Shown: positions 50,519-60,340 of the stretch, one piece after another
Position numbering within the stretch: position 1 is the stretch's first letter
Layout of the letters: each line of letters begins with the position of its first letter
Assembly (NCBI RefSeq): GCF_036231945.1
Contig: NZ_CP109599.1
Coordinates: 1,892,501-1,956,500, forward strand
Source of the DNA: Streptomyces sp. NBC_01429
GTDB taxonomy: Bacteria > Actinomycetota > Actinomycetes > Streptomycetales > Streptomycetaceae
DNA length: 64,000 bases
Reading direction: 5' to 3'
Program-made: the position numbers and the translations under genes
The notes under the pieces: model-generated
Told to the model about the DNA's origin: nothing
The model's input: the letters and a program-made list of their open reading frames with translations, nothing else
Database searches by the model: none

Positions 50519-52210
50519 TCAGGCGGTCAGGCGCGCGACGGCCTCCGCGACCGTCAGCTCCTCGCGCTCACCCGTACGGCGGTCCTTCAGCTCCACCACG
50601 CCGTCGGCGGAGCGGCGCCCGGCGACCAGGATCTTCGGGACCCCGATCAGCTCGGCGTCCGTGAACTTCACGCCGGGCGAGACGCCGGGGCGCTCGTCCA
50701 CCAGCACCCGCAGACCGGCCGCCGCGAGCTGCTCGGACACGTCGAGCGCCAGCTCCGTCTGGAGCGCCTTGCCCGCAGCGACGACATGGACGTCGGCCGG
50801 GGCGATCTCCCGCGGCCAGCACAGGCCCTGCTCGTCGGCGGTCTGCTCGGCGAGCGCGGCGACGGCGCGCGAGACGCCGATGCCGTACGAGCCCATGGTC
50901 ACCCGGACGGGCTTGCCCTGCTGGCCGAGGACGTCGAGCTGGAAGGTGTCGGCGTACTTGCGGCCGAGCTGGAAGATGTGGCCGATCTCGATGGCGCGGT
51001 CGAGCTTGAGGCCCGCGCCGCAGGCGGGGCAGGGGTCGCCCGCCTCGACAACGACCACGTCCAGGTAGTCGTCGACCTCGAAGTCACGGCCCACGACGAC
51101 GTTGCGCGCGTGCGTGTCGGGCTTGTTGGCGCCGGTGACCCAGGCCGTGCCGGACGCGACGCGCGGGTCGGCGATGTAGCGGATCTTGAGGCCCTGGGGG
51201 CCGACGTAGCCCCGTACGAGATCCGGCCGGTCCACGAAGTCCTCGGCCGTCACCAGCTCCACGACCGCCGGGGCGAGGTGCTCACCGAGCTTGCCGAGGT
51301 CCACTTCGCGGTCGCCGGGCACGCCCACGGCGGTGATCTCGCCGTCGACCTTGACGAGGAGGTTCTTCAGCGTGGCGGAGGCGGGGACGCCGAGGTGGGC
51401 GGCGAGCGTCTCGATGGTCGGCGTGTCGGGGGTGTCCAGCTCCTCGACCGGTCCGTGCTCGACGGCCTCGGCCGCCGGGGCCTGGAAGGTCACGGCCTCG
51501 GTGTTGGCGGCGTAGTCGCAGTTCGGACAGTCCACGAAGGTGTCCTCGCCGGCCCCGGCCGGGGCCAGGAACTCCTCGGAGGCCGAGCCGCCCATCGCGC
51601 CGGAGATCGCCGAGACGATCCGGTAGTCGAGGCCGAGGCGCGCGAAGATCTTCTGGTACGCGGCGCGGTGCAGCGCGTACGACTCGGCCAGGCCCTCGTC
51701 GGTGGTGTCGAAGGAGTACGAGTCCTTCATCTGGAACTCGCGGCCGCGCAGCACGCCGGAGCGGGGGCGGGCCTCGTCGCGGTACTTCGTCTGGATCTGG
51801 TAGAGCATCACCGGCAGGTCCTTGTAGGACGTGCACTGGTCCTTGACGACGAGGGTGAAGATCTCCTCGTGCGTCGGGCCGAGCAGATAGTCGGCGCCCT
51901 TGCGGTCCTTGAGGCGGAACAGCAGGTCGCCGTACTCCTCCCAGCGCCCGCTGGCCTCGTACGGCTCCCGGGGCAGCAGCGCGGGCAGCAGCACCTCCTG
52001 CGCGCCGATCGCGTCCATCTCCTCGCGGACGACGCGGGAGATGTTGTCGAGGACCTTCTTGCCCAGCGGCAGCCAGCTCCACAGACCGGCGGACGTACGG
52101 CGGACGTATCCGGCGCGGACGAGCAGCTTGTGGCTGAGGGTCTCGGCGTCCGCCGGGTCGTCGCGCAATGTCTTGGCCATCAAACGGGACATGCGCTGGA
52201 CCTGGGACAT
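50519..52210 (-). CDS. proS: Prolyl-tRNA synthetase
   Basis: Class II aminoacyl-tRNA synthetase, bacterial type with an editing domain. 563 residues: [20 protein letters not shown] and [20 protein letters not shown] are class II motifs. The inserted editing domain lies at about 235-395, [20 protein letters not shown] follows, and the anticodon domain is C-terminal. The ATG at 52210 ([20 protein letters not shown]) has AGGAG upstream; the frame extends further but without family similarity. Confidence 0.96.
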   Translation of the reverse strand: MSQVQRMSRLMAKTLRDDPADAETLSHKLLVRAGYVRRTSAGLWSWLPLGKKVLDNISRVVREEMDAIGAQEVLLPALLPREPYEASGRWEEYGDLLFRLKDRKGADYLLGPTHEEIFTLVVKDQCTSYKDLPVMLYQIQTKYRDEARPRSGVLRGREFQMKDSYSFDTTDEGLAESYALHRAAYQKIFARLGLDYRIVSAISGAMGGSASEEFLAPAGAGEDTFVDCPNCDYAANTEAVTFQAPAAEAVEHGPVEELDTPDTPTIETLAAHLGVPASATLKNLLVKVDGEITAVGVPGDREVDLGKLGEHLAPAVVELVTAEDFVDRPDLVRGYVGPQGLKIRYIADPRVASGTAWVTGANKPDTHARNVVVGRDFEVDDYLDVVVVEAGDPCPACGAGLKLDRAIEIGHIFQLGRKYADTFQLDVLGQQGKPVRVTMGSYGIGVSRAVAALAEQTADEQGLCWPREIAPADVHVVAAGKALQTELALDVSEQLAAAGLRVLVDERPGVSPGVKFTDAELIGVPKILVAGRRSADGVVELKDRRTGEREELTVAEAVARLTA

Positions 52211-52284
52211 GGGGAGCACTCCTGCGTTCTGCGTTCTCTCGGCTGTTGTCAGGAGGTTAGCCGGGGCGCGGGGGCAGGCGGAAA

Positions 52285-52866
52285 TCAGATTCCCCCGGCG
52301 CCCGGCCTGCGCAGCGGGAGCGGTGCGCCCATCACGGCGTACGGCTTGGGCGCGCTGGGGAAGTGGACGCGGCGGGCGAGATCCTCGTAGCCGAGCGAGC
52401 GGTACATCCGGCGGGCCGGGCTCTCGATGTCGATGGCGGACAGGATCGAGCGGGGCTGGGTGGCGTTGTCGGTGATCGTGGTGATCAGGGCGCGGCCGAT
52501 GCCCCGCGCCTGGTACGCGGGGTGGACGTGCAGCTCGGTGATCACGAACGACTCGTCCAGCCAGCCGTCGGCGCCGGTGACGCGCAGATACGGCTGGACC
52601 ACGGTGGACCACCAGTGGGCGCGGTCGTTGGGCATCCCGTACACGAATCCGACGAGCCGGCCCTCCTCGGTGGTCGCGCCGAGGGCGCGGCAGCCGGGCT
52701 GCAGGAGGTGGCGCAGGACGATGTGGCGGCGTACGTCGATCTCTTCCTCGCTGAGCCCGAAGGCGAGGGCCTGCACGGCGAGCGCCTCGTCCACGCGGGC
52801 GGCGAGATCGACGGGGCCCACCTGTACCTCGGGGGTCCTGGGGCTGTCCCCTGGAATGCTCGGCAT
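52285..52866 (-). CDS. GNAT-family N-acetyltransferase
   Basis: 193 residues. The acetyl-CoA loop is [20 protein letters not shown] (Q/R-x-x-G-x-G/A type) and the C-terminal strand is [19 protein letters not shown]. The acceptor is unknown. It shares a strand with the second GNAT gene 25 bases upstream and with proS downstream. ATG start at 52866. Confidence 0.88.
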   Translation of the reverse strand: MPSIPGDSPRTPEVQVGPVDLAARVDEALAVQALAFGLSEEEIDVRRHIVLRHLLQPGCRALGATTEEGRLVGFVYGMPNDRAHWWSTVVQPYLRVTGADGWLDESFVITELHVHPAYQARGIGRALITTITDNATQPRSILSAIDIESPARRMYRSLGYEDLARRVHFPSAPKPYAVMGAPLPLRRPGAGGI

Positions 52867-52891
52867 GGGCGGAACCCTACGGTGGGAACGG

Positions 52892-53737
52892 TCAGAACAG
52901 CACGCTCATGAAGGCACCCACTTCGCGGAAGCCGACGCGGCGGTAGGCGGCCCTGGCTGGGGCGTTGTAGTCGTTGACGTACAGGCTCACAACGGGGGCG
53001 ACATCGGCCAGCGCGTACCGTACGACGGCCGCCATGCCGGACTCGGACAGGCCCTGGCCCCGGTACGCGGGGTCGACCCACACGCCCTGGATCTGGCAGG
53101 CCTGCCGGGTGGCGGCGCCGATCTCGGCCTTGAAGAGGACCCGGTCGCCCTCGATTCGCGCGAATGACCGACCGGCGCCCACCAGTTCGGCCACCCGCGC
53201 CTGGTAGAGAAGCCCGCCGTCCCCGGCGAGGGGCGAGACGCCGACCTCCTCGGTGAACATGGCCACGCAGGCGGGCATGATCACTTCCAGCTCGTCCTTG
53301 CGGATCCGGCGTACGAAGGGATCGGGCGCTATCTCCGGGGAGAGCTGTTCGGTGACCATCAGCGGCTGGTGGGCACGGACCTCGCGGGCCGGCCCCCAGC
53401 TGGGCTCCAGCAGCCGCCAGAGCTGGGCGGTGGCCTCGGCGGGGCCGACGATCGAGGAGCAGCGGCGGCCGGTCCTGCGGGCGCGGTCGGCGAAGGCGCG
53501 GACGGCCTCGGGGGTGGCGCAGATGGGGACGAGATTGGCTCCGGCGTAGCAGAGCGAGCGCAGCCGCCCGTCCGCGTACCAGCCCCACATCTCGCCGCCG
53601 AGGCGCCAGGGGTCGAGCCCCGCGACCCGCACGCGGGCTGTCACGAAGGCGTTGGCGACGGGCTCGCTCTCCAGGATGGCGAGCGCGGCGCCGAGTTCGC
53701 TGGGTTCGAGGACCCGGGTGGTGGTCTGCGTCAACAC
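52892..53737 (-). CDS. GNAT acetyltransferase with N-terminal DUF4081 domain
   Basis: 281 residues. The N-terminal DUF4081 half (SEPVANAFVTARVRVAGLDP, then GEMWGWYADGRLRSLCYAGA) is followed by a GNAT half with VWVDPAYRGQGLSESGMAAV and YVNDYNAPARAAYRRVGFRE. The actinobacterial family is common near ispG; the substrate is unknown. GTG at 53737 with GAGG seven bases upstream; an adjacent TTG (53734) is the alternative. Confidence 0.9.
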   Translation of the reverse strand: MLTQTTTRVLEPSELGAALAILESEPVANAFVTARVRVAGLDPWRLGGEMWGWYADGRLRSLCYAGANLVPICATPEAVRAFADRARRTGRRCSSIVGPAEATAQLWRLLEPSWGPAREVRAHQPLMVTEQLSPEIAPDPFVRRIRKDELEVIMPACVAMFTEEVGVSPLAGDGGLLYQARVAELVGAGRSFARIEGDRVLFKAEIGAATRQACQIQGVWVDPAYRGQGLSESGMAAVVRYALADVAPVVSLYVNDYNAPARAAYRRVGFREVGAFMSVLF

Positions 53738-53947
53738 GAGGGGGCCTCACACCGTACGACTGCTGATCTCCGCACTGTACCTGCCGATTCTGTGGTACGC
53801 CGCTCGCGGGAGCCGGGGCCTGGGTCGCCGGGGGCGGGGCGGCCGGGCGGGGGGCGGACTCCGAGCGGGCTCCGGGCGGGCGGCGGGTGCGGAACGGGGC
53901 GGGTCCCGGGGCCGGTGCCCGGAGGGGCGGTGGCCGCGGGACCCTGT

Positions 53948-54005
53948 TGTCCTGTCCGTGCTGTCCGTGCTGTGCTGCGTGCTGCGCCGTGCTGTCCTGT
54001 CCGTG
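53948..54005. repeat. CTGTCCGTG-rich low-complexity repeat before ispG stop
   Basis: TGTCCTGTCCGTG occurs at 53948-53960 and again at 53993-54005, with CTGTCCGTG and CTGCGTG variants between. It is in the 296-base non-coding stretch between ispG and the DUF4081 gene, which otherwise shows only GC-rich low complexity. Confidence 0.6.
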
Positions 54006-54033
54006 ACCGGCCTTGGGCCGGGGGACGGGGTGG

Positions 54034-55188
54034 TCAGCTGACGGAGACCTCGGGCTCGCCGGAGGCGATGCCGTCCTTCTCCATCTGCTCGGCGATCTTC
54101 ATGGCCTCGTCGATGAGGGTCTCCACGATCTTCGACTCGGGAACGGTCTTGATGACCTCGCCCTTCACGAAGATCTGGCCCTTGCCGTTGCCGGAGGCGA
54201 CCCCGAGGTCCGCCTCACGCGCCTCGCCCGGACCGTTCACCACACAGCCCATGACGGCCACCCGCAGCGGGACCTCCATGCCCTCCAGGCCCGCGGTGAC
54301 CTCCTCGGCCAGCTTGTACACATCGACCTGCGCCCGACCGCACGACGGGCACGAGACGATCTCCAGCCGACGCGGCTTCAGGTTCAGCGACTCCAGGATC
54401 TGGATCCCGACCTTGACCTCCTCGGCCGGCGGCGCCGACAGCGAGACCCGGATCGTGTCCCCGATCCCCTCGCTCAGCAGCGCGCCGAACGCGACCGCCG
54501 ACTTGATCGTCCCCTGGAACGCGGGACCCGCCTCGGTCACTCCCAGGTGCAGGGGGTAGTCGGACTGCGCCGCGAGCTGGCGGTACGCGTTCACCATGAT
54601 CACCGGGTCGTTGTGCTTCACCGAGATCTTGATGTCGCGGAAGCCGTGCTCCTCGAACAGCGACGCCTCCCACAGGGCCGACTCCACCAGCGCCTCGGGG
54701 GTCGCCTTCCCGTACTTGCGCAGCAGCCGCGCGTCCAGCGATCCCGCGTTCACCCCGATGCGAATCGGCGTTCCCGCGTCTCCCGCCGCCCTCGCGATCT
54801 CCTTGACCTTGTCGTCGAACTGCTTGATGTTTCCCGGATTCACCCGGACCGCCGCGCATCCCGCGTCGATCGCCGCGAACACGTATTTCGGCTGGAAATG
54901 AATATCCGCGATCACCGGGATCTGCGACTTCCGCGCGATCACCGACAACGCGTCGGCGTCGTCCTGCGTGGGACACGCGACCCGCACGATCTGGCAACCC
55001 GACGCCGTCAACTCCGCGATCTGCTGCAACGTCGCACCGATGTCCGACGTCCGCGTCGTCGTCATCGACTGCACCGACACCGGCGCGTCGCCGCCGACCG
55101 CCACCGACCCGACCTGGATCTGGCGGCTGACCCTTCGGTCTGCGAGCTTCGTCGGAACGGAGGGCATTCCGAGAGAAATTGCGGTCAT
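54034..55188 (-). CDS. ispG: 4-hydroxy-3-methylbut-2-enyl-diphosphate synthase
   Basis: Penultimate Fe-S enzyme of the non-mevalonate (MEP) isoprenoid pathway. 384 residues. [20 protein letters not shown] and [14 protein letters not shown] lie in the TIM barrel; the [4Fe-4S] ligands are in [10 protein letters not shown] and [11 protein letters not shown]. The ATG at 55188 ([20 protein letters not shown]) has only a weak ribosome site. It is downstream of rseP and dxr on the same strand, after a terminator-like hairpin. Confidence 0.96.
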   Translation of the reverse strand: MTAISLGMPSVPTKLADRRVSRQIQVGSVAVGGDAPVSVQSMTTTRTSDIGATLQQIAELTASGCQIVRVACPTQDDADALSVIARKSQIPVIADIHFQPKYVFAAIDAGCAAVRVNPGNIKQFDDKVKEIARAAGDAGTPIRIGVNAGSLDARLLRKYGKATPEALVESALWEASLFEEHGFRDIKISVKHNDPVIMVNAYRQLAAQSDYPLHLGVTEAGPAFQGTIKSAVAFGALLSEGIGDTIRVSLSAPPAEEVKVGIQILESLNLKPRRLEIVSCPSCGRAQVDVYKLAEEVTAGLEGMEVPLRVAVMGCVVNGPGEAREADLGVASGNGKGQIFVKGEVIKTVPESKIVETLIDEAMKIAEQMEKDGIASGEPEVSVS

Positions 55189-55306
55189 CTGCTGTGCAAC
55201 CCCAAGGTGTGGATCGAGGTCCCGATATCGGCGGGCTCCAGCCTCCGAGATTACGCCACCGTGCGCGACGGGAGCACATCCTCGTGAAAACTCCACCCAA
55301 AGGTCA

Positions 55307-55335
55307 GCGGCCGGACACGCATGGTGTCCGGCCGC
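55307..55335 (-). terminator. Hairpin between rseP and ispG
   Basis: GCGGCCGGACAC (55307-55318) pairs perfectly with GTGTCCGGCCGC (55324-55335). It lies 82 bases past the rseP stop, so ispG probably has its own promoter in the remaining gap, or gets partial read-through. Confidence 0.75.
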
Positions 55336-55416
55336 GGTGAACCGGGGAATCAGCCGGTCCCGTACAGGCTCCCGTGTCCGGTCCCGTACGGGATCCCGGT
55401 CCGGTTCCGCCCTGCG

Positions 55417-56718
55417 TCAGCTGATCTTGACGGGGTTGAAGACGTCGGCGACCAGCACGAGCAGGGTGAAGCAGATGAAGACCCCCGCCACGACGTAGGC
55501 GACCGGCATCAGCTTCGCGACGTCGAAGGGGCCCGGGTCGGGGCGCTTGAAGACCCGCGCCATCCTGCGCCGTACCGACTCCCAGAGCGCGCCCGCGATA
55601 TGGCCGCCGTCGAGGGGCAGCAGCGGCAGCATGTTGAAGAGGAAGAGGGAGAGGTTGAAGCCGGCCAGCAGGAACAGCATCATCGCGATCTGGTTCTGCG
55701 CCGGGATGTCCAGGGACATCACCTCGCCGCCGATGCGCGCCGCGCCGACCACGCCGACCGGCGAGTCGTCCTTGCGCGGCCCGTCGCCGAACGCCGCGCT
55801 CCACAGATCCGGGATCTTGGAGGGGAGGGCGATGATCGAGTCGACACCGTTCTGGAACATGTCGCCCATCCGGCCCACGGAGTCGCCGAAGGAGAGCGGG
55901 ACGATCTCGGTGGCGGCGGCGAAGCCGAGGTATCCGGCGGGCACGTACTTGTCCGGGACGACCTCGCCCTTGGAGTCCTTCTGGGCGACCATGTTCTTGG
56001 CGAGGGTGGCGTGCAGCACCTGCTGGGACCCGTCGCGGTCGACGGTGATGGTGGCCGGGCCGATCGTCTTGCGGATGAGGTCGGAGAGCGTCGACCAGTC
56101 GGCGACCCGCTGCCCGTTGAAGGCGACGATCCGGTCGCCCTTCTTGAGCCCGGCGGCCTGCGCGGGCGAGACCGGGTCGCTCTTCTCACAGGTGTCGCGC
56201 TTGTCGCTCTGCGCGATCACGCACTTCTGTACGCCGGCGACCTGCGTGGTCTGGGTCTGGAACCCGAAGCTCATCGCCACGCCCATGAAGATCACGGTGG
56301 CGAGGATGAGGTTCATGAAGGGGCCCGCGAACATCACGATCACGCGCTTCCACGGCTTGCGCGTGTAGAAGAGGCGCTTCTCGTCGCCGGGTTCCAGCTC
56401 CTCGTAGGCCGCGGAACGCGCGTCCTCTATCATTCCGCGCCACGGCGAGGTGGACCGCGCCTCGATCCGGCCGTCCGCGCCCGGCGGGAACATGCCGATC
56501 ATGCGGATGTACCCGCCCATGGGGATCGCCTTGATCCCGTACTCCGTGTCGCCCTTCTTGCGTGACCAGATGGTCGGTCCGAAACCGACCATGTACTGGG
56601 GCACGCGGATGCCGAACATCTTGGCCGTGGAGAGATGGCCGAGTTCGTGCCAGGCGATGGAGAAGAGCAGCCCCAGGACAAAGACCACAATGCCCAGGAC
56701 TGTCAACAGAATCGTCAT
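55417..56718 (-). CDS. rseP: RseP-type site-2 zinc protease
   Basis: Intramembrane metalloprotease (M50B) of the RIP/RseP/Rip1 class, 433 residues. Zinc motif HELGH (24-28) in the first membrane helix; a PDZ domain in the middle ([20 protein letters not shown]); second metal motif [17 protein letters not shown]-terminal helices. It likely cleaves anti-sigma factors or signal-peptide remnants. The ATG at 56718 has GGAGG upstream and overlaps the dxr stop (ATGA). dxr-rseP-ispG is a conserved actinomycete order. Confidence 0.94.
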   Translation of the reverse strand: MTILLTVLGIVVFVLGLLFSIAWHELGHLSTAKMFGIRVPQYMVGFGPTIWSRKKGDTEYGIKAIPMGGYIRMIGMFPPGADGRIEARSTSPWRGMIEDARSAAYEELEPGDEKRLFYTRKPWKRVIVMFAGPFMNLILATVIFMGVAMSFGFQTQTTQVAGVQKCVIAQSDKRDTCEKSDPVSPAQAAGLKKGDRIVAFNGQRVADWSTLSDLIRKTIGPATITVDRDGSQQVLHATLAKNMVAQKDSKGEVVPDKYVPAGYLGFAAATEIVPLSFGDSVGRMGDMFQNGVDSIIALPSKIPDLWSAAFGDGPRKDDSPVGVVGAARIGGEVMSLDIPAQNQIAMMLFLLAGFNLSLFLFNMLPLLPLDGGHIAGALWESVRRRMARVFKRPDPGPFDVAKLMPVAYVVAGVFICFTLLVLVADVFNPVKIS

Positions 56719-57989
56719 GCGCGAGCCTCCGCTGGCTGTTCTTCGGTGAATTTCGCTGCCGTCTCGCGGGCCCGGGCCCGCGCCCAGGCCTCTGCTTCCA
56801 GGACGTCCGCCACGGTGAGCGAGGTTCCCGTACGAGGGGTGCCATGTTCGGCGACGACCTCGGTGACCGTATCCATGATGCCGTTGAACGGGAGCCGGCC
56901 CGCCAGGAACGCGTCGACGCACTCCTCGTTCGCGGCATTGAACACCGCGGGGGCCGTGCCGCCGAGCGCGCCGACGTGCCGGGCGAGTCCCACGGAGGGG
57001 AACGCCTCGGTGTCGAGCGGGAAGAACTCCCAGGCCGAGGCCTTGGTCCAGTCGAAGGCGGGCGCGGCGTCCGGCACCCGCTCGGGCCAGCCGAGACCGA
57101 TGGCGATCGGCCCGCGCATGTCGGGCGGGGTCGCCTGGGCCAGGGTCGAGCCGTCGTTGAATTCCACCATCGAGTGAACATACGACTGAGGGTGGACGAC
57201 CACCTCAATCTGTTCGAAGGGAATGTCGTAGAGAAGATGGGCCTCGATGACTTCGAGGCCCTTGTTGACGAGGGTCGCGGAGTTGACCGTGATCACCGGG
57301 CCCATGGCCCAGGTGGGGTGCGCGAGGGCCTCCTCGCGGGTGACCGCCGCCAGTTCGGCGCGGGTACGGCCCCGGAAGGGCCCGCCGGAGGCCGTCACCA
57401 CCAGCTTGCGCACGTCGGCCCGGGTACCGGCGGCCAGCGCCTGGAAGAGCGCGGCGTGCTCGGAGTCGACCGGGATGATCTGGCCGGGCCGCGCGAGGGC
57501 CTTCACCAGCGGGCCCCCGACGATCAGCGACTCCTTGTTGGCCAGCGCGAGCGTACGGCCCGCCGTGAGGGCGGCCAGGGTGGGGGCGAGCCCGATGGAG
57601 CCGGTGATGCCGTTGAGCACGGTGTGGCAGTCGGACGCGGCCAGTTCGGTGGCGGCGTCGGGACCGGCGAGGATCTCGGGGAGCGGCTCCCCCGCCCCGT
57701 ACCGCGCCCCGAGCGCCTCCCTCAGCTCGGGCACCGCGTCCTCCCGCGCGACCGCGACGGTACGGACCCGTAGCCGCCACGCCTGCTCGGCGAGCAGGGC
57801 GACGCGTCCGCCGGCGGCGGAGAGCGCGGTGACACGGAAACGGTCGGGGTTGCGCAGGACCAGGTCGATGGCCTGCGTGCCGATGGATCCGGTGGAGCCG
57901 AGGACGACGATGTCCCGGCGGCCTTCGGTGGGATCGAAGGTGAGATGCGGATCGGCGAGAGGGGCTGGGCTGTCGCTCATGCCCCCCAT
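56715..57989 (-). CDS. dxr: 1-deoxy-D-xylulose-5-phosphate reductoisomerase
   Basis: First committed MEP-pathway enzyme. 424 residues: NADPH motif [17 protein letters not shown], then [26 protein letters not shown] and [20 protein letters not shown] at the metal/substrate site. The ATG at 57989 has GAGG five bases upstream; a second ATG at 57980 ([11 protein letters not shown]) matches what I recall of homologues and may be the true start. Coupled to rseP. Confidence 0.95.
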   Translation of the reverse strand: MGGMSDSPAPLADPHLTFDPTEGRRDIVVLGSTGSIGTQAIDLVLRNPDRFRVTALSAAGGRVALLAEQAWRLRVRTVAVAREDAVPELREALGARYGAGEPLPEILAGPDAATELAASDCHTVLNGITGSIGLAPTLAALTAGRTLALANKESLIVGGPLVKALARPGQIIPVDSEHAALFQALAAGTRADVRKLVVTASGGPFRGRTRAELAAVTREEALAHPTWAMGPVITVNSATLVNKGLEVIEAHLLYDIPFEQIEVVVHPQSYVHSMVEFNDGSTLAQATPPDMRGPIAIGLGWPERVPDAAPAFDWTKASAWEFFPLDTEAFPSVGLARHVGALGGTAPAVFNAANEECVDAFLAGRLPFNGIMDTVTEVVAEHGTPRTGTSLTVADVLEAEAWARARARETAAKFTEEQPAEARA

Positions 57990-58063
57990 TCTTGCCTCAT
58001 CGGCGAGCCGCTCGGACAGCGCGCCCCCGAGGGTGTCCCCGTGCGCCGTCCGATGCGGACTTC

Positions 58064-58129
58064 TTCACCGCGCGGATGCACGGCGCCGCGCGCGTTCACC
58101 GCGCGGTGCGCGTTCACCATGCCGCGCGG
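58064..58129. repeat. Short direct repeats upstream of dxr
   Basis: TTCACCGCGCGG is present at 58064-58075 and 58095-58106 (31 bp apart), with a variant TTCACCATGCCGCGCGG at 58113-58129. They lie in the region between dxr and the lipoprotein gene, so they could affect dxr expression; chance is also possible at this GC content. Confidence 0.45.
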
Positions 58130-58130
58130 A

Positions 58131-58865
58131 TCACCGCGCCGCGCGGAACTTCTCCCACTGGGCGCGGACGATTTCCTCCGGCACTCCCCCGACGTCCTCG
58201 GTCCCGGTGATCTCGGCCCGGAAGGAGAGCGTGGCGGAGCCCGACCGCACGACGGTCAGATATTCGTAAAGTTTGAGCTTCCCTTTGATGTCCAGGATCG
58301 TGAAGCGGTACGCGGTGGCCTCGTCGCCCACCCGGGGCGCGGTGACGGCCTCCGCCTTCAGGTACTTCGCGCGCGCCACCGCCCGCTCCTCGGTGAACCC
58401 TCCCGCACAGTCGCGCCCCGCCCGGCCGAGCGCCTTCATGACCCCCTTCGCCCCCTGACCGGGATACGAACGCAGCTGTACGGCGACGGTCGGGCCGAGC
58501 GTCTCACCGGGGACGTCGACCCTGCGGTGGACCTCGGCCGCGGGAGTGAACGCGGTGGCGCCCGCGGCGAGGCTGACGAAGGGCTGGCAGACGGCGGGCG
58601 CTGCGGTGTAGTCCTCGCCGAGCGGGACGCCGAGAGAGTACGCGCCGGCGGCGTACTTCCCGATCCGCTCGCCGTCAGTGAAGGAGGCGGCGGTGAGCCG
58701 GGCCCGGGTCAGCGGGGTGACGGCGGAAGCGGATGCGGAGGCGGACGGCGTGCCCGCCTTGCCGTCGCCGTGCTCCTCGCCACCGCCACCCCCGCACCCG
58801 GCGGCACCGAGGACCACCACCCCGGCCGCCACCCACACCACCGCTTCCCGCGCAGCCCGGAACAT
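58131..58865 (-). CDS. Lipoprotein, unknown function
   Basis: 244 residues. Signal peptide with lipobox GAAGC (C24) after VVWVAAGVVVLG; then a Gly/Ser linker and a soluble alpha/beta domain (YAAGAYSLGVPLGEDYTAAP, then VGDEATAYRFTILDIKGKLK). Two mature cysteines (in AVCQPF and RDCAGG) could pair. It resembles small actinomycete lipoproteins of the sensor/PknH-extracellular type only vaguely. The ATG at 58865 has GGGGG upstream; the frame extends but without a signal. It is divergent from the GH64 gene. Confidence 0.82.
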   Translation of the reverse strand: MFRAAREAVVWVAAGVVVLGAAGCGGGGGEEHGDGKAGTPSASASASAVTPLTRARLTAASFTDGERIGKYAAGAYSLGVPLGEDYTAAPAVCQPFVSLAAGATAFTPAAEVHRRVDVPGETLGPTVAVQLRSYPGQGAKGVMKALGRAGRDCAGGFTEERAVARAKYLKAEAVTAPRVGDEATAYRFTILDIKGKLKLYEYLTVVRSGSATLSFRAEITGTEDVGGVPEEIVRAQWEKFRAAR

Positions 58866-59045
58866 CCGTACCCCCGTAGTGAGTTCGACGCGCCACGTGA
58901 TCGCGCTCGACTTCCGATTGTGCGGCATGAGGCGCGCGAGGTCACTGACGACCGGTGGCAACGGCGTTGCGTTCGGTAACTGGCGCGCGGGCACGGCGGA
59001 CTCGGTCGCCGGAGCTTTCGTGTGGAGCGGGTTGGTCTGGACTTA

Positions 59046-59074
59046 TTGACATGCCTCTCGCGTGGCCCGATTCT
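59046..59074 (+). promoter_or_regulatory. Promoter of the GH64 gene (TTGACA-N17-GATTCT)
   Basis: A perfect -35 consensus TTGACA (59046-59051) is followed after 17 bases by GATTCT (59069-59074) as the -10. The -10 overlaps the left half of the palindrome at 59071-59090, so a repressor bound there would block polymerase. Confidence 0.7.
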
Positions 59075-59090
59075 GAGAGCGCTCTCAGAA
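59071..59090. promoter_or_regulatory. LacI-family-type operator before the GH64 gene
   Basis: TTCTGAGAGCGCTCTCAGAA is a perfect 20-bp palindrome. Its core TGAGAGCGCTCTCA has the central GAGCGCTC shared with the CebR operator TGGGAGCGCTCCCA of Streptomyces cellulose-utilisation genes. It sits 53 bases before the GH64 start and over the -10 region. A LacI/GalR-type repressor responding to a beta-1,3-glucan oligosaccharide is the natural expectation. Confidence 0.8.
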
Positions 59091-59143
59091 GCCGATTCCA
59101 TCCCCACTGGAACCACTGGAAGCACCTCCCGAGGAGGAGAGCC

Positions 59144-60340
59144 GTGCCCCCCATCAGACAGTTGCTGGCGTCTCTGGCCGCCGCCGTGGTCTTCGCGACA
59201 GGATTCACGGCCGCCGGGCCCGTGGCCGTCGCGCAGGCTGCCGTGCCTTCGACCATCCCGCTCACCATCAAGAACAGCTCCGCCCGCGGCGAGCAGGTCT
59301 ATGTGTACAACATCGGAACGCTGCTCTCGACGGGCCAGCAGGGCTGGGCCGACGCGAACGGTACGTTCCACGCCTGGCCCGTCGGCGGGAATCCGCCGAC
59401 TCCCGCGCCGGACGCGTCGATCGCCGGGCCCGCCAACGGGCAGTCGAAGACCATCCGGATGCCGCAGTTCTCCGGACGGGTCTACTTCTCGTACGGGCAG
59501 AAGCTGGACTTCCGGCTGACCACCGGCGGACTCGTACAGCCCGCCGTGCAGAACCCGTCTGACCCGAACAGGAACATCCTGTTCAACTGGACGGAGTACA
59601 CGCTCAACGGCGCCGGGCTGTGGATCAACAGCACGCAGGTGGACATGTTCTCGGCGCCGTACGCCGTCGGCGTCAAGGCCCCGAACGGCACCACCAGCAG
59701 CACGGGACACCTCAAGCCGGGCGGTTACAACGGCTTCCTCAACGCGCTCAGGAGCCAGTCGGGCGGCTGGGGCAATCTGATCCAGACGCGGGCGGACGGC
59801 ACCGTCCTGCGCGCCCTCGCCCCGGGCCACGGCATCGAGTCGGGTGCGCTGCCGGCGTCGGTGATGGACGACTACATCAACCGCGTGTGGAGCAAGTACG
59901 CGAGTTCGACGCTGACGGTGACACCGTTCGGCGACCAGCCGAACACCAAGTACTTCGGCCGCGTCTCCGGCAACGTCATGAACTTCACGAACAGCGCGGG
60001 CGCGGTCGTCACCTCGTTCCAGAAGCCCGACGCGGACAGCGTCTTCGGCTGCTACAAGCGGCTGGACGCGCCGAACGATCTCGTGCGCGGCCCCATCTCC
60101 CGCACCCTGTGCGCGGGTTACAACCGCTCCACGCTGCTGTCCAACGCCAACCAGCCCGACACGAGTTCAGCGGGCTTCTACCAGGACGGGGTGACCAACC
60201 ACTACGCGCGGGTGCTCCACTCCCAGATGGCCGACGGCAAGGCGTACGCCTTCGCGTTCGACGATGTCGGCAACCACGAGTCGCTGGTGCACAACGGCGA
60301 CCCGCAGGAGGCGTTCATCACGCTCGACCCGTTCAGCTGA
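59144..60340 (+). CDS. Secreted GH64 beta-1,3-glucanase
   Basis: Cleaves beta-1,3-glucan such as laminarin or fungal wall glucan outside the cell. 398 residues from GTG 59144 behind GAGGAGGAG. Sec signal peptide (about 1-33, ending AVAQAAV). The GH64 (laminaripentaose-producing type) catalytic segments are FNWTEYTLNGAGLW (E151) and NSTQVDMFSAPYAV (D167), at the 16-residue spacing known from the Streptomyces matensis enzyme. No carbohydrate-binding module. It converges on the next gene with an 8-base overlap. Regulated by the palindrome just upstream. Confidence 0.93.
   Translation: MPPIRQLLASLAAAVVFATGFTAAGPVAVAQAAVPSTIPLTIKNSSARGEQVYVYNIGTLLSTGQQGWADANGTFHAWPVGGNPPTPAPDASIAGPANGQSKTIRMPQFSGRVYFSYGQKLDFRLTTGGLVQPAVQNPSDPNRNILFNWTEYTLNGAGLWINSTQVDMFSAPYAVGVKAPNGTTSSTGHLKPGGYNGFLNALRSQSGGWGNLIQTRADGTVLRALAPGHGIESGALPASVMDDYINRVWSKYASSTLTVTPFGDQPNTKYFGRVSGNVMNFTNSAGAVVTSFQKPDADSVFGCYKRLDAPNDLVRGPISRTLCAGYNRSTLLSNANQPDTSSAGFYQDGVTNHYARVLHSQMADGKAYAFAFDDVGNHESLVHNGDPQEAFITLDPFS

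Noticed and set aside
60333..60340. Eight-base overlap of convergent stops as a frameshift sign
   Set aside because: Both proteins end naturally, and short convergent overlaps are common.
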